From Saprolegnia diclina VS20 (taxonomy: Eukaryota > Oomycota > Saprolegniomycetes > Saprolegniales > Saprolegniaceae), in NCBI RefSeq assembly GCF_000281045.1, contig NW_008246078.1, forward strand, positions 174,429 to 238,428: DNA of 64,000 bases, read 5' to 3'. Numbering within the stretch: the stretch's first letter is position 1; every line of letters starts with the position of its first letter. Below, piece after piece: positions 54,354 through 64,000 of this stretch. The notes below the pieces were generated by a model. It ran no database searches. It saw only the letters and a program-made list of their open reading frames with translations, and was not told where the DNA came from. Position numbers and translations under genes: made by a program.

Positions 54354-54830
54354 GAGGACGAGGAATGAAATCGGAAAATGGAGCCGATGTGGCCAGGATG
54401 ATCATGCAACACAATTGGCCGCCGGCGATGTGATGCGCAAAATAAAATACCGTTTTGCGTTGGCATTTAAATACTTGGTTTTTATTCGCCATACAAAGAA
54501 GCTGTGTAGACGCCAAATAGATAATAAATGACGTGCGAAAAAACACAAAAAATCCGGAAAGATCGGCCCAACCAGGATTATGCATCAATTCTGTATCCAA
54601 CAGGTTTCAAACACTGTTTTGTTTGAGCCAATCAAAAGCCACCATTGCGTGTTTTAAACCATACCGTTGACGGGTGTTTGTACCCGACACGTTCCGAGTC
54701 GGCACCAACCATGCGAACTCGCGTCGATTGGCCAAAACAAATGCCGAAAATCAACCAATCCGCGCGATTTACAGGATCTTTTTTAACCAATGGACGGGGA
54801 CCCTGGATTCCATTTTCACTCCACGCAACC
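54354..54830. other. Divergent promoter region, CCAAT-rich
   Basis: Between ADE2 (minus) and RRP4 (plus). Several CCAAT/ATTGG boxes (54,628-54,791). Confidence 0.5.
54627..54792 (+). promoter_or_regulatory. CCAAT-box cluster upstream of RRP4
   Basis: CCAAT at 54,628, 54,755 and 54,787 and ATTGG at 54,727; the last is 40 nt before the start. Role inferred. Confidence 0.45.
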
Positions 54831-55694
54831 ATGCTGGAGCTCCAAGCTGCGCTCGACGACTTCTCTGGCCGGGACGACGAGGCCTACCACAGCGCGATGG
54901 AGCGGCTGCGCGCCCAGTACGTGGTCGTGACGCCGGGCCAGGTCATCACGAGCGAGCCCGGCTTCCTGCGCGGCCATGGCACGTACGTCGAGAACGGCGA
55001 GCTCCTCGCGTCCGTGGCCGGCGTCGTCGAGAAGGTCAACCAGCTCGTGAGCGTGCGCCCGCTCGTGAGCCGCTACATTGGCGAAGTCGGCGACATTGTA
55101 GTTGGGCGGATCTCGGAGGTCGCCAGCAAGCGCTGGAAGGTCGACATCAACGGCCAGCAAGACGCGGTCCTCATGCTCTCGTCGGTCAACTTGCCGGGCG
55201 GCGCGCAGCGGCGGCGCACGTACGAAGACCAGTTGCAGATGCGGTCGTTCTTTGAAGAGTCGGAGCTCATTAGCGCCGAAGTCCAGGAGGTCCGGTACGA
55301 TGGCACGATGTGGCTGCATACGCGCTCGCTTCGGTACGGCAAGCTCGAGAACGGCCAGCTCATCGCCGTGCAGCCTGCGCTCGTGAAGCGGCTCAAGCAG
55401 CACATGCTTCAGCTGCCGATTGGCATTGACGTCATCCTTGGCTGCAACGGCTACATCTGGATCGCGCGGCGTATTGAGCACGACGCCGAGTCCCTCACGA
55501 CCAACGAGTCGCGCGCCGACGTGTGGACCGAGCGCAAGGCGACGCACGCGGCGACGCCCACGGACGCGGCCGACCGCAAGAAGATCGCGGCCGTCTACAA
55601 CGTCCTCGCGACGCTCAACGCGCAGTTCAAGACCATTACGCCCGAGAGCATCATGGAGCTCTACGAGCAGCAGGCCGCCGACGAGCACGCTTAA
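54831..55694 (+). CDS. RRP4: Exosome cap subunit RRP4 (EXOSC2)
   Basis: Intronless, 287 residues from MLELQAALDDFSGRDDEAYH. One of three cap proteins of the RNA exosome that guide RNA to the barrel. N-terminal domain VVTPGQVITSEPGFLRGHGT and YVENGELLASVAGVVEKVNQ is diagnostic. The S1 domain follows (YIGEVGDIVVGRISEVASKR, WKVDINGQQDAVLMLSSVNL, RSFFEESELISAEVQEV, HTRSLRYGKLENGQLIAVQP). The KH part has LPIGIDVILGCNGYIWIA. Length and order match yeast Rrp4. The gene is divergent from ADE2. Confidence 0.94.
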   Translation: MLELQAALDDFSGRDDEAYHSAMERLRAQYVVVTPGQVITSEPGFLRGHGTYVENGELLASVAGVVEKVNQLVSVRPLVSRYIGEVGDIVVGRISEVASKRWKVDINGQQDAVLMLSSVNLPGGAQRRRTYEDQLQMRSFFEESELISAEVQEVRYDGTMWLHTRSLRYGKLENGQLIAVQPALVKRLKQHMLQLPIGIDVILGCNGYIWIARRIEHDAESLTTNESRADVWTERKATHAATPTDAADRKKIAAVYNVLATLNAQFKTITPESIMELYEQQAADEHA

Positions 55695-56136
55695 ACCATA
55701 AACATCATCACATCATCTTCATCTTCCTTTGCTCAATGTACTCGCCTCCTGCGCCTCCAACCACGGCGGTCAGCGACGGCTAGTACCTAATCCTGCTGCG
55801 GCTCTGGTGTGCCAAGGAGGCGTGGGACCAGTAGCTTTGCTAGCCCGTTGCAGTGGCGTGGCGCAGAGCTGCGCGCGGACCAGGTCGGCTCGCCTGCGTC
55901 GTAGGCTGCCGACGCTGGCTGGCCGACGAGCCGTCTCTGCAAAAGGAACCTCGTGCCAAGAAGGTCGAATGGGTGCTTGGTCGGACCAGCTGGCGTCGTG
56001 CACCCCAGAATGTTGGTCGTTGCACCAGCCCAATCGAGCCAGGCACGACGCTAGCGGCCCGCTTGCATCATCCGTCCACGCAGGCAAGCTCTCAGCAGAG
56101 AACGGCGTGTCGTGGGTGTACACCGCATAGCGCAAG
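55695..56136. other. Intergenic, no gene recognised
   Basis: Between RRP4 and ankyrin gene A. No recognisable gene or repeat. Confidence 0.4.
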
Positions 56137-58447
56137 ATGCTACACAACACCATGATCCAGCCCATGCCCGAGGTACGCCACCAAGGACAGGATGACGTAT
56201 ACGCGATGTGGCCGGAGCGCGATCGGGCCATCCTTGCCACTCGTGCCAACGCCGACAAGGTACGGACGTGCGAGGCGCGTGCGCGGCTGTGCTAACAGCG
56301 AGGATGTAGACGATGGCCCTCGGCGCAGCCTACCTCCCGGCCCACCTCGTTGTATGCGCACCGATGCATGCTATGGTGGTATCGTGGCTGACGTGGCAAG
56401 TAGGCATGCGAGACAGAGAACGCCATCGACGCGGTGGCTACCGACAGAGACACGATCGATGCGACCGACAGCGTCTGCCCTTTCTCTGGATGCCGATGGC
56501 TTCTGACGATGGCGTCTCGTAGGCGGGACACACCGCACTCATGCTTGCAGCGTCGACCCAGGAAGCGGAGCGACTCTTGCAGCTCGGTGCGGCCATCGAC
56601 GTCCAAGATCATGTACTCTACCTCTCTCGACCCAGCTTGCTCAGCGTACGATGACTAGTTGGGACAGACGGCGCTGATGCTGGCCGCGACCGCCAACGAC
56701 GTGGAGCGCACGCAGCTGCTGCTCTCGCACCACGCGAACGTCCATCTGCGAGACGCAGTACGAGCGCCTCGCCTTCTCGCATCAAACAGGAGTCAACGTT
56801 GTGTAGGAAGGGTCGACTGTGCTGCTGCGGTGCGCCGAGGCCAGCGCCGAGATCGTCGCGCTGCTCTTGGCCCACGGTGCGGACCCGGACGCAATCGACC
56901 GCGTACAGGCCGCCACGTCACTTCTCTCACAACTCAGTCTACGTGTCTAGGACGGCGACAACACTCTGATGCGCGCCGTGACGAGCCAGAACGTACCCGT
57001 CATCAAATCGCTGCTGCCGGTGACCAACGTCACTCACGCCAACCCCAAGGTCAGTAACTCCAAGCCAACTTCGCTCGCTCACTCCAAGATCGTAGAATGG
57101 CAACACCCTGTTGCACGTGGCAGCGTGGACAGGCCACAGCCGTCGGTCGCGCCTCCTGGGGTCGATCGCTGCCGTCTGCAACGTCAACGCCTGCAATCAT
57201 GTACACTATCGTCCTCTTCTCGTATGTCGCTCGGACGCGGCGACTAGGCCGGTGAGACGCCGCTCCTCTACGCGCTCAGAACAGCCAAGGACGAGCAAGA
57301 CCTCTTTGAGACCATCAACACGCTACTCGGCGCCGGCGCGTCCGTGCACACGCCGTGTCATGCTGTACATATATATATTATGGATGGACAAGTTGTCTCA
57401 TCGGTGGTGGACAATGCTTTAGGGTGCGTCACCGTTTCTTATTGCGTGCCAGCGCGGGTTTGCAGCCGTGCTCTACGTCCTCGCCCAAGCGCGCGCCAAC
57501 GTCAACCACAAAGATCACGTACTCCACCTCGCCTCTCGATACTTTGATACTTAAATCGATCGATGCGGCAGACGGGACGCACGGGGCTGCACCATGCGGT
57601 GGTGCGCGGCCATACGCAGAGCATTGACGTACTCGTGATCCTCTTCGACGTCGACGTCAACTGCGCGACGCCGGTACGTGCCGCTGTCATCCTGCCATCG
57701 CCGCCTCCGACAATATGTCGCGTAGACTGGCGACACGCCGCTTTTGCTCGCGAGCGCTGGCGGCAACAAGCACATGGTGCGCACGTTCCTGACCAAGCGG
57801 CGCATGGACCTCGCGCATGCCAACCTCGTACATCACTTTGTGGGGCAAGAGCATCTGATGGAAGCGAGCGTAGAACGGCGAGTCGGCGTTGCACGTCGCC
57901 TGCGCCGGGGGCCACGCAGCCGTCGTGCACGAGCTGCTCGCGTACGCCAGCCATTCGCTGCATGGGCGCGACAAGGTACGACATACGAGCGTGAGAGTGG
58001 CGTGAGAATAAGAACTGGGATGGTTGTAGCGCGGTCGCACGCCTTTTCTGACGGCGTGCGCGCGCGGGCACGTCTCGGTGCTCAAGACGCTCCTGCACAC
58101 GGGGGCGATTGATGTACATCACTGCGATCACGTACGCAGTCTGGTGACGATGCTGGGTCTAAATCTGGTGTGAAAAATGTAGTCGGGCCAGTCGGGGCTG
58201 CTGCTGGCGAGTGCGAACGGCCACTTTGACGTTGTCCAGTGGTTTCTCGAGATACCGACCGTGCTCGCGACCGTCTGCAATCACGTAAGTATTTGCTGCG
58301 ACATGAAGAATGTGGACAATTTGTCGTTAGATGGGTTACGAAGCGTTTCACGCGGCTGTGGTTGCCGGCCATGGCCCCGTCGCCGCGCTCCTCTTCCAGC
58401 TGCCGCTCGTCGCGATTGAAGCGGCTGCACGCGCGCTCGACGGCTAA
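56137..58447 (+). CDS. Ankyrin-repeat protein A (one repeat per exon)
   Basis: Some 15 small exons separated by introns of about 45-75 nt. From about 56,520 each exon is one ankyrin repeat, for example 56659-56757 (99 nt, LGQTALMLAATANDVERTQL) and 56807-56902 (96 nt, EGSTVLLRCAEASAEIVALL). Later repeats include NGNTLLHVAAWTGHS, AGETPLLYALRTAKDEQDLF, TGRTGLHHAVVRGHTQSIDV, TGDTPLLLASAGGNKHMVRT, NGESALHVACAGGHAAVVHE and RGRTPFLTACARGHVSVLKT. The last exon (MGYEAFHAAVVAGHGPVAAL) ends at TAA (58,445). No kinase or membrane helix follows. The first exons and the start at 56,137 are uncertain. Function: probable protein-protein scaffold (inference). Confidence 0.7.
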
Positions 58448-58826
58448 GTGTAGTGTCAACTATTCTGTAATTTTCTGCATTTTGTGGCAAAGTGCCAGTT
58501 GATTGGGATTGTTAAATTTACTGGCGCGCCGCATAGAAAAAGAGAGGGAGAAAGTCATGGATCCTATTTATTTTGTCGCTTTTTTTTTCTTTTTTTTCGC
58601 TCTTTATATCAAGTTGATACCATTCATCGTAGGCATTTTGGCCCGACGTTCCACCGCGGGTCATGCGGACCTTGGTGCTTCGGGCGCCTCCTTGGGTGGC
58701 CAGCAGAGCTATCCAACTGCAGCAAGACTTTGGCCATTGAGTTTCCACAGAACGCTTCAATTGTGAGAGGTTTTGGGAGACCAGCTGCCATGATTACAAT
58801 CTGGAACGGTGACCAAGAAGCCCAAG
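58448..58826. other. Short intergenic region
   Basis: Between ankyrin genes A and B. T-rich run near 58,575-58,600. No gene seen. Confidence 0.4.
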
Positions 58827-59546
58827 ATGGGACTCACGACGTCACGGGCGGCGCCGGCCATCGACGCCGTCTTGCGCAACCAGGAGCTCTTGGCCGTCAT
58901 CGCCTTGTATCAGCGCGGCCTGCCCGAGAGCCTCGCACCGCTCGTGCCCGGGCTGCGGCGCATGGCCCAACGCCCAAAGCAACGGATCACGACCACCGAC
59001 CCTGACCTCGACGCACGCTTCCGCACGTGGCAATCAGCTCACAGCGTCGAGGAGCTCGCGCCTCTGATGCGCAACAGCACGCTACAGACCGGGCTGCGGC
59101 GCTTCGCCCTTCTTCACGGCCATCTCGAAGTCGTCGCCTTTGTCGCTGCGGCCACGCGCGTCGTCGACTGGGACTGGCACATGGCAGCGTCGAATGGCCA
59201 CACGTCGGTGCTCGACTGGCTCGAAGCGAGTGGCGAGCCGCATCCGCGTGGCCTCATGGAGTGCGGCGTCAGCAACAACCAGCTGGCCGTTGTCATCTGG
59301 GCGCACACGCGGCAGCTCGATGTCGCGCTCAATCTGCGCACCGTGGCGGCCGAGCAAGGGTATCTCGAGATTCTGAGGTACTTGGACGCGCATTCGCTGA
59401 GCAGCTGGGACCCGATAGCCGTCTCGATCGCCGCCGAGCGCGGTCATCTCGACGTACTTGGCTTCCTGCACGCCAAGCAGTATGCCGGGACGCGACCCGT
59501 CACCGCAGACAGGCGTTCCGAGTGGGGTTCCGAGTGGGGAAATTGA
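58827..59546 (+). CDS. Ankyrin-type protein B, intronless
   Basis: 239 residues from MGLTTSRAAPAIDAVLRNQE; the codon further upstream is GTG. Unlike its neighbours it has no introns. It carries about five diverged ankyrin-like helices: FALLHGHLEVVAFVAAATRV, MAASNGHTSVLDWLEASGEP, GVSNNQLAVVIWAHTRQLDV, TVAAEQGYLEILRYLDAHSL and IAAERGHLDVLGFLHAKQY. This A..xGHLEVL.(Y/F)L pattern is the short repeat of a large oomycete family. MGLTTS is a candidate N-myristoylation signal. The last residues (RRSEWGSEWGN) include a small duplication. Function unknown. Confidence 0.72.
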   Translation: MGLTTSRAAPAIDAVLRNQELLAVIALYQRGLPESLAPLVPGLRRMAQRPKQRITTTDPDLDARFRTWQSAHSVEELAPLMRNSTLQTGLRRFALLHGHLEVVAFVAAATRVVDWDWHMAASNGHTSVLDWLEASGEPHPRGLMECGVSNNQLAVVIWAHTRQLDVALNLRTVAAEQGYLEILRYLDAHSLSSWDPIAVSIAAERGHLDVLGFLHAKQYAGTRPVTADRRSEWGSEWGN

Positions 59547-60421
59547 AATGTGCATAGATGTATAGCCTTTAACATTAAAGAGAGAAGTGTTTCACGGACG
59601 CTTTGTGTAGCAACCACTTGCAGATATGTACGAGAGACGAGTAGTCGTATTCTTCTCCTTGACTCGCTGCATTCGGGGCCATGTGTTGCTCATCTGACGT
59701 CGTTTGGCGGCTCGGACGACGCACTAGATGGGCTCCTTTCAAGCGTCGCGGTCTACATCGTTTTCAGAGATAGTTGAGAGACAGTGGCGTACGACATATT
59801 CCTCCTGCTTCGGTCCAGGACGGAGACCCTACCCCTTTCATCGGATCGCCAGCGTCCGGAGCGAAACAAACGACAACAATCGACAAGCTTGGGTGATTAC
59901 GACTAGAATTCGATACAACATACTTGCAGGCCGTGTCAACTCTCTAAGATTGGGAGGAAGTAGAATGGAGTGCGCACGGTAGTGTGCCTTTGAGGTTGGC
60001 CAATTGAGATTGCTTGGGCGGCAGCGTCGCCCGCTGGAGCCGCTTGCTCCAGATCTGCAATTCGCGCTCGCTCGAGCAAAGCGGCTCGTCGCAGTCGACG
60101 CAGTGGTCGGCCAGCGCCGCGTTCACTGCATAGCACCATCTCGTGGGCGGATGCGTAGACCGATACGTAACCGCCACGTTCACGACGGACCCTACCCCTA
60201 CCATCGTATTCGCACGAGTTTGGCGTCACGAATTATAACTATATAGTACGGATCCAACTATATAACTATAACTACACACGACTAGAGTGTCCTTACAACA
60301 AGAATCGCGCATCGAGACGCGCTACTAGAACATATAAATAACAGCAGGGTCTTCAACAAATAAAGTTTGAGAGGACCCGAGACCGCGCTTGCTACAGTAT
60401 CGAAAACACGTGCTTGCGCGC
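59547..60421. other. Gene-poor interval between ankyrin genes B and C
   Basis: No gene supported. A minus frame (59,944-60,204) has a Cys pattern loosely like a B-box but is not called. Short repeat ACTATATAACTATA near 60,236-60,275. Confidence 0.4.
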
Positions 60422-63400
60422 ATGGGGAACGAAGCCGGGTGCGCCCTCCTGAAAGGGTACGAGGAGCTCAATGCGCCTGTAGGAAGCCCTCGTTGAAGAA
60501 GCGCTTTACGCTTGTACGTGCTCGCAGGGCCTCCATGTCGCTGTGTCTGAGTGGCATCTGCAGGGTAATAGCAAGGGCAGTGCAGATGACGCGCTGATCG
60601 CCGCTGTTTTCAACGACGACTTTGCCACGTTGGTTGCCTTGCTCAAGGCCGGCGCGAACCCCAACCACCGCGACGCTCAGGTTTACCGCGAAACCGACAA
60701 GATTGTACATAACGACGACGTAGCTGGGCGGGACGCCGCTGTTCCTCGCCGCCGCCATGAATAGGGATCCAACCATGATCGACGCGCTTCTTCGCGCGTC
60801 CGCCGACGTCAACTTCCAGCACAAGGTGCGTCGTGCGAGCCAGCCAGCGCAAAATTGTCGTCCTGTGATGTGTAGACCGGGAACACGGCGCTGCACGTAG
60901 CGGCGCAGGAAGGCGCGTTGGGCAATCTGTCGTTGCTGCTGGCCGCCAACGCGAGTCTCAACGTCACCGACGAGGTACGACGGGATATCAACCAATGGCT
61001 CGGTGGTTGATGGGCCTAGTCGGGACGCACGCCGCTGCACGACGCCGCCGAGCTCGGGCACCTCGAAGCGTGCCAGCGGCTTGTCGAAGCCGGCGCGCTC
61101 CTCAACGTCACCAACAATGTACGTTCATTCTAGAATGCAGCGTCTTCATGGCGGGTGGTAGAATGGCGAGACGCCGCTCTTTGTTGCGACGCGCAAAGGC
61201 GAGATGCGCGTCGTCCAGTACCTGCTCAACGACCTCCGCGTGCGCGTCGACGCTGTTGCCAACGTAGTTTGAGATTGCACTTGACAAGGGACACACAGGC
61301 GGCGCTAGGACGGCAACACGCCCTTGTGTGTGGCGATATCGACCATGAAGGCGAGTGTCGTGGACCTGTACATCCGCCGCGGCGCCAACATCAACCACCA
61401 AGGCAAGGTACGTTCACTGCGTTCCACTAGCCAGAGTGTCGAGGCGCTCTGTACGATGCAGGAAGGCATGACACCGCTGTGTGTCGCAGCGTCGGTCCAG
61501 GACGCAGATAGCGTCCGACTCTTGCTCCAGTATGGTCCCGACGTCGACTGCTGCTGCAGCGTACTGTGCCAGCCTGTCATTCACGCCTCACACGTCGAGT
61601 AGAAGGGCATGAGTCCGCTGAGCTACGCGTCGATGCATGGAGATACGGCGATCGTGCGTCTTCTCTTGGACGCCAACGCGACTGTGCTAAGGGCCGATGT
61701 ACCGGTACGTACTTGCATCTTGCGGCTGCCATTGAGAGACATGTAGCCCGGGTGCACGGCGCTGGAGATGGCCAAGAAGGGCGGGCACCATGACGTGGTC
61801 CAGATGTTGATGCTAGCAGCGGACAAGCACCTTGAGGCATTTCTATCCCTCGAGGAGGTGATCTTAGTGCTGATTAGGTCAAGGCGCCGTCGTTCGAGGC
61901 AACGTTGTCCGAGCGACTCAAGCGCCTCTGCCAGCCCAAGGAAGAAGACATGTCCGAGCTCTGTCAGCGCCTCTGCAGCAGCGTGCCCTCTCCGGTGGAC
62001 TTTGGAACCGAGAGCGAGCGTAACCCGGTACACGATACAGTCCATGACGAGACGCATGGACGCGGCGCGTAGAGTGGACCTGACCTTATGGCCGAGCAGC
62101 TGCAGCGTCTTCGCGCCGCGTTCAATGACAAAGCCCAGGTACGCGTCGTCTCTGCTGTGCCGTAACACTGTCGTATTCTAGTCACGCCTCCAGTCCGACT
62201 TGGTGCGGGCCGTCGACAAGGACTTGACTGCGACGGCAGAACACGCGCTCCAGGCAGGCGCCGACCCCAACGTTGTCGATAGCGTACGTACGCATAACAC
62301 AAGGGACAATTTGTCCTTAAATTTGACTAGACCCACGGCGTCCTCCTCTGCCGCGCGGCGCTTCAAGGCTCGGTCCCGATGGTCGACGTCCTCCTCACCG
62401 CTGGCGCCAAAGTCAACGCCACAGCCAGCGTACGCCCCGCTCTGTGGCCGCGATTGTTTCAGTGTATCAAGTGCAGGACGGACACTCGGCGCTGATGCAA
62501 GCAGTCTTGGGCCAGCACGAGCGCGTCATCGAGCGACTGATCAAGGCGCACGCCGATGTGAACCAGCCCACTGCGGTGCGTCCGACGGCAGCGCATTCAG
62601 TTGGCATCGACGAGCGTAGGGTGGGTGCTGCCCTCTGTACGCCGCCGCGAGCTACGGCTACGACGCCATCGTGCGCAAACTGGTGGCAGCCGGCGCCGAC
62701 GTCAACCAGTGCAACCAAGTACACGGCCGAGAATCTCCGATCGTAGCTCACACATTTCACTGCAGGCGTACTGGCCGCCGCTGCTTGTGAGTGTGCATGG
62801 CGGCCACGCCGGCATCGTCGAGACATTACTCAACGCTGGCGCCAACCGCTTGGCCGTCACCCACGTACGCTGTCTTTTCTACGAGGTCGACGAATGAGGA
62901 CGCAATATGTCCTTAGACCAACGAGACGGCGATGGATATCGCTAAACGATGCCAGCGGAAGGACCTTCTGGCCTTGCTCGAGGCGCCGCCGGTACAGTAC
63001 GACCACGTCTCCCGACACTCTATTGGTGGGTAGGAGCTGTTCGACGCGGTCCAGAGCAGTGACGTTTACCGCGTCATAGCCTGTCTGCGCCGCGGCGACG
63101 ACCCCAACATGCGCAGAGCGGTACGCCAATTTTGACATTTCTGCTTGTCGACACCAAGTTGAAGGATGGGACGCCGCTGCTTCACGTGGCCGTGCGCCGC
63201 GGGGATCGTGACGTCCTCAGCGCGCTTCTCCTCAGCAAGGGCCTCTTGATCGACCAGACAAATGCGGTGAGCTCAAATTCCGTAGGTAGTCTAGATGTAG
63301 GCTATGACTACTAGGCCGGCGAGACGGCCCTTGTGTACGCCACCGCCACGGCCAGGCGCGCCATGGCCGATGCGATCCAAGCCGAGTGTCTCCGACGTGG

Positions 63401-64000
63401 CCAACCGGTAGCGTCCTTCTGCATCCTGCCTGACACTCTGCAAGAGAAACTAGCTTGCCCCACAAGCGCTGCCACGTGACGTGGCGTCGGACCCTAGCCC
63501 TAGCCCTAGCCCTAGCCCTGCCCCGCCCGTCATCAAAGAAGTCGTGTCGACGCTCGTGGTTGCGTCGAGTGCAGAAGATGATGCGCCAGCAACCAGCACA
63601 CCAGATGCACTCGATCCGGTACGTATTCGTATTTGTGTACAACATGTCGTTAGCATCCATCGATAGACAATCGCGCTCTTCAACGCATTGCGCGCTGGCC
63701 AGCGAGACATCGCGTTGGCGTTGTACGCTGCGACGTACACGGCCCCGATCGAAGTTCGCCCTCGCTTCGTTTTCCTTGATAAACAATATTGCCTGTAGGT
63801 TAATGACGACGACTATACGGTTTTGCCGACCATCTTGGGCACCGGGGGCTTTGCCGTCGTGTACGCGGGGACCTTTCGTGGCCAAGACGTGGCCGTCAAG
63901 CGACTCGTGCGGCGCTACCACCATAACCACAGCCGCACGTGGCAGGACGAGGTCAACGCCAACGTCCGGTACACACCGCATCTCGCTTTCTCGAGCTGTA
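60422..64000 (+). CDS. Ankyrin-repeat protein kinase C (3' end beyond window)
   Basis: Starts MGNEAGCALLKGYEELNAP (60422-60478), a possible acylation signal. Exons 60564-60680, 60724-60825, 60876-60974, 61020-61118, 61162-61263, 61309-61407, 61462-61560, 61603-61704 and on are single ankyrin repeats of 99-102 nt in phase 0 (for example TGNTALHVAAQEGALGNLSL, SGRTPLHDAAELGHLEACQR, NGETPLFVATRKGEMRVVQY). A non-repeat linker lies near 61,870-62,130. More repeats follow to about 63,400, and a Ser-Pro linker (DPSPSPSPSPAPP). The last exon begins VNDDDYTVLPTILGTGGFAV and continues VYAGTFRGQDVAVKRLV, the glycine loop and catalytic Lys of a tyrosine-kinase-like protein kinase. The window ends inside the kinase. 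The join at about 61,860-61,880 is unresolved. Confidence 0.75.
63490..63521 (+). repeat. CCCTAG tandem hexamer within the linker
   Basis: Four head-to-tail copies encode the Ser-Pro run of the ankyrin kinase linker. Coding microsatellite. Confidence 0.75.

Noticed and set aside
59944-60204. Small Cys-containing minus frame resembling a B-box zinc finger
   Set aside because: Only part of the Cys/His pattern fits and coding composition is weak; not enough support for a gene.
63490-63521. CCCTAG tandem array resembling a telomere repeat
   Set aside because: Only four copies, inside a coding exon encoding Ser-Pro; the usual oomycete telomere repeat is TTTAGGG, which this is not.
1-64000. tRNA, rRNA, CRISPR arrays or intact transposons
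   Set aside because: I looked for T-loop-like sequences, regular spacers and transposase motifs and found none; a tRNA scan could still reveal one I missed.

Overview
The window looks like nuclear DNA from an oomycete, most likely a saprolegnian (Achlya, Thraustotheca, Saprolegnia or Aphanomyces type). The evidence is GC-rich coding sequence with strong third-position bias, gene spacing of a few hundred bases, very short introns (about 40-90 nt, usually GTACG...TAG), intraflagellar-transport and Tctex-type dynein genes typical of a zoospore-forming eukaryote, and large ankyrin-repeat genes. The genus is inference. About 38 protein-coding loci are supported. No tRNA, rRNA, CRISPR array or intact transposon was recognised.

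Region 1 (1-17 kb) is mostly housekeeping: a P4-type lipid flippase, a small basic nuclear-type protein, a Tctex-type dynein light chain, the myosin chaperone UNC-45, the mitochondrial ATP synthase gamma subunit, an AAK1/GAK-family kinase, the ER glucosidase II beta subunit (ending HDEL) and the Ragulator subunit LAMTOR2.

Region 2 (17.7-21.4 kb) is a same-strand array of four small paralogues from a family I do not recognise. Region 3 (23-38 kb) holds a TMEM198-type membrane protein overlapping a truncated Mis18-like gene, three small N-terminally acylated proteins, a secreted trypsin-like protease with an in-frame TGA, a probable transcription regulator with a Cys-rich C-terminus, a PSTAMRE cyclin-dependent kinase, a tail-anchored GTP cyclohydrolase II, the complex I subunit NDUFA12, two head-to-head TMEM230 paralogues, YOS1 and a LURP-one-like membrane protein with a partial tandem copy.

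Region 4 (38.9-55.7 kb) carries a MED15 Mediator subunit with a KIX domain, IFT74, a 5.3-kb ankyrin/TRP-like channel gene, a heat-shock-factor-type regulator, the fused purine enzyme PurK-PurE (ADE2) and the exosome cap subunit RRP4. Region 5 (56-64 kb) has three ankyrin genes on the plus strand. In two of them each repeat is one roughly 99-base, phase-0 exon; the last one runs into a protein-kinase domain cut by the window edge.

Upstream regions fall into two visible groups. Some genes have CCAAT boxes (often paired), and others, many of them membrane-traffic or ciliary genes, have an AACCGG motif close to the start codon. Gene starts were placed at ATG codons read in the sequence. Where several ATGs are possible this is stated.
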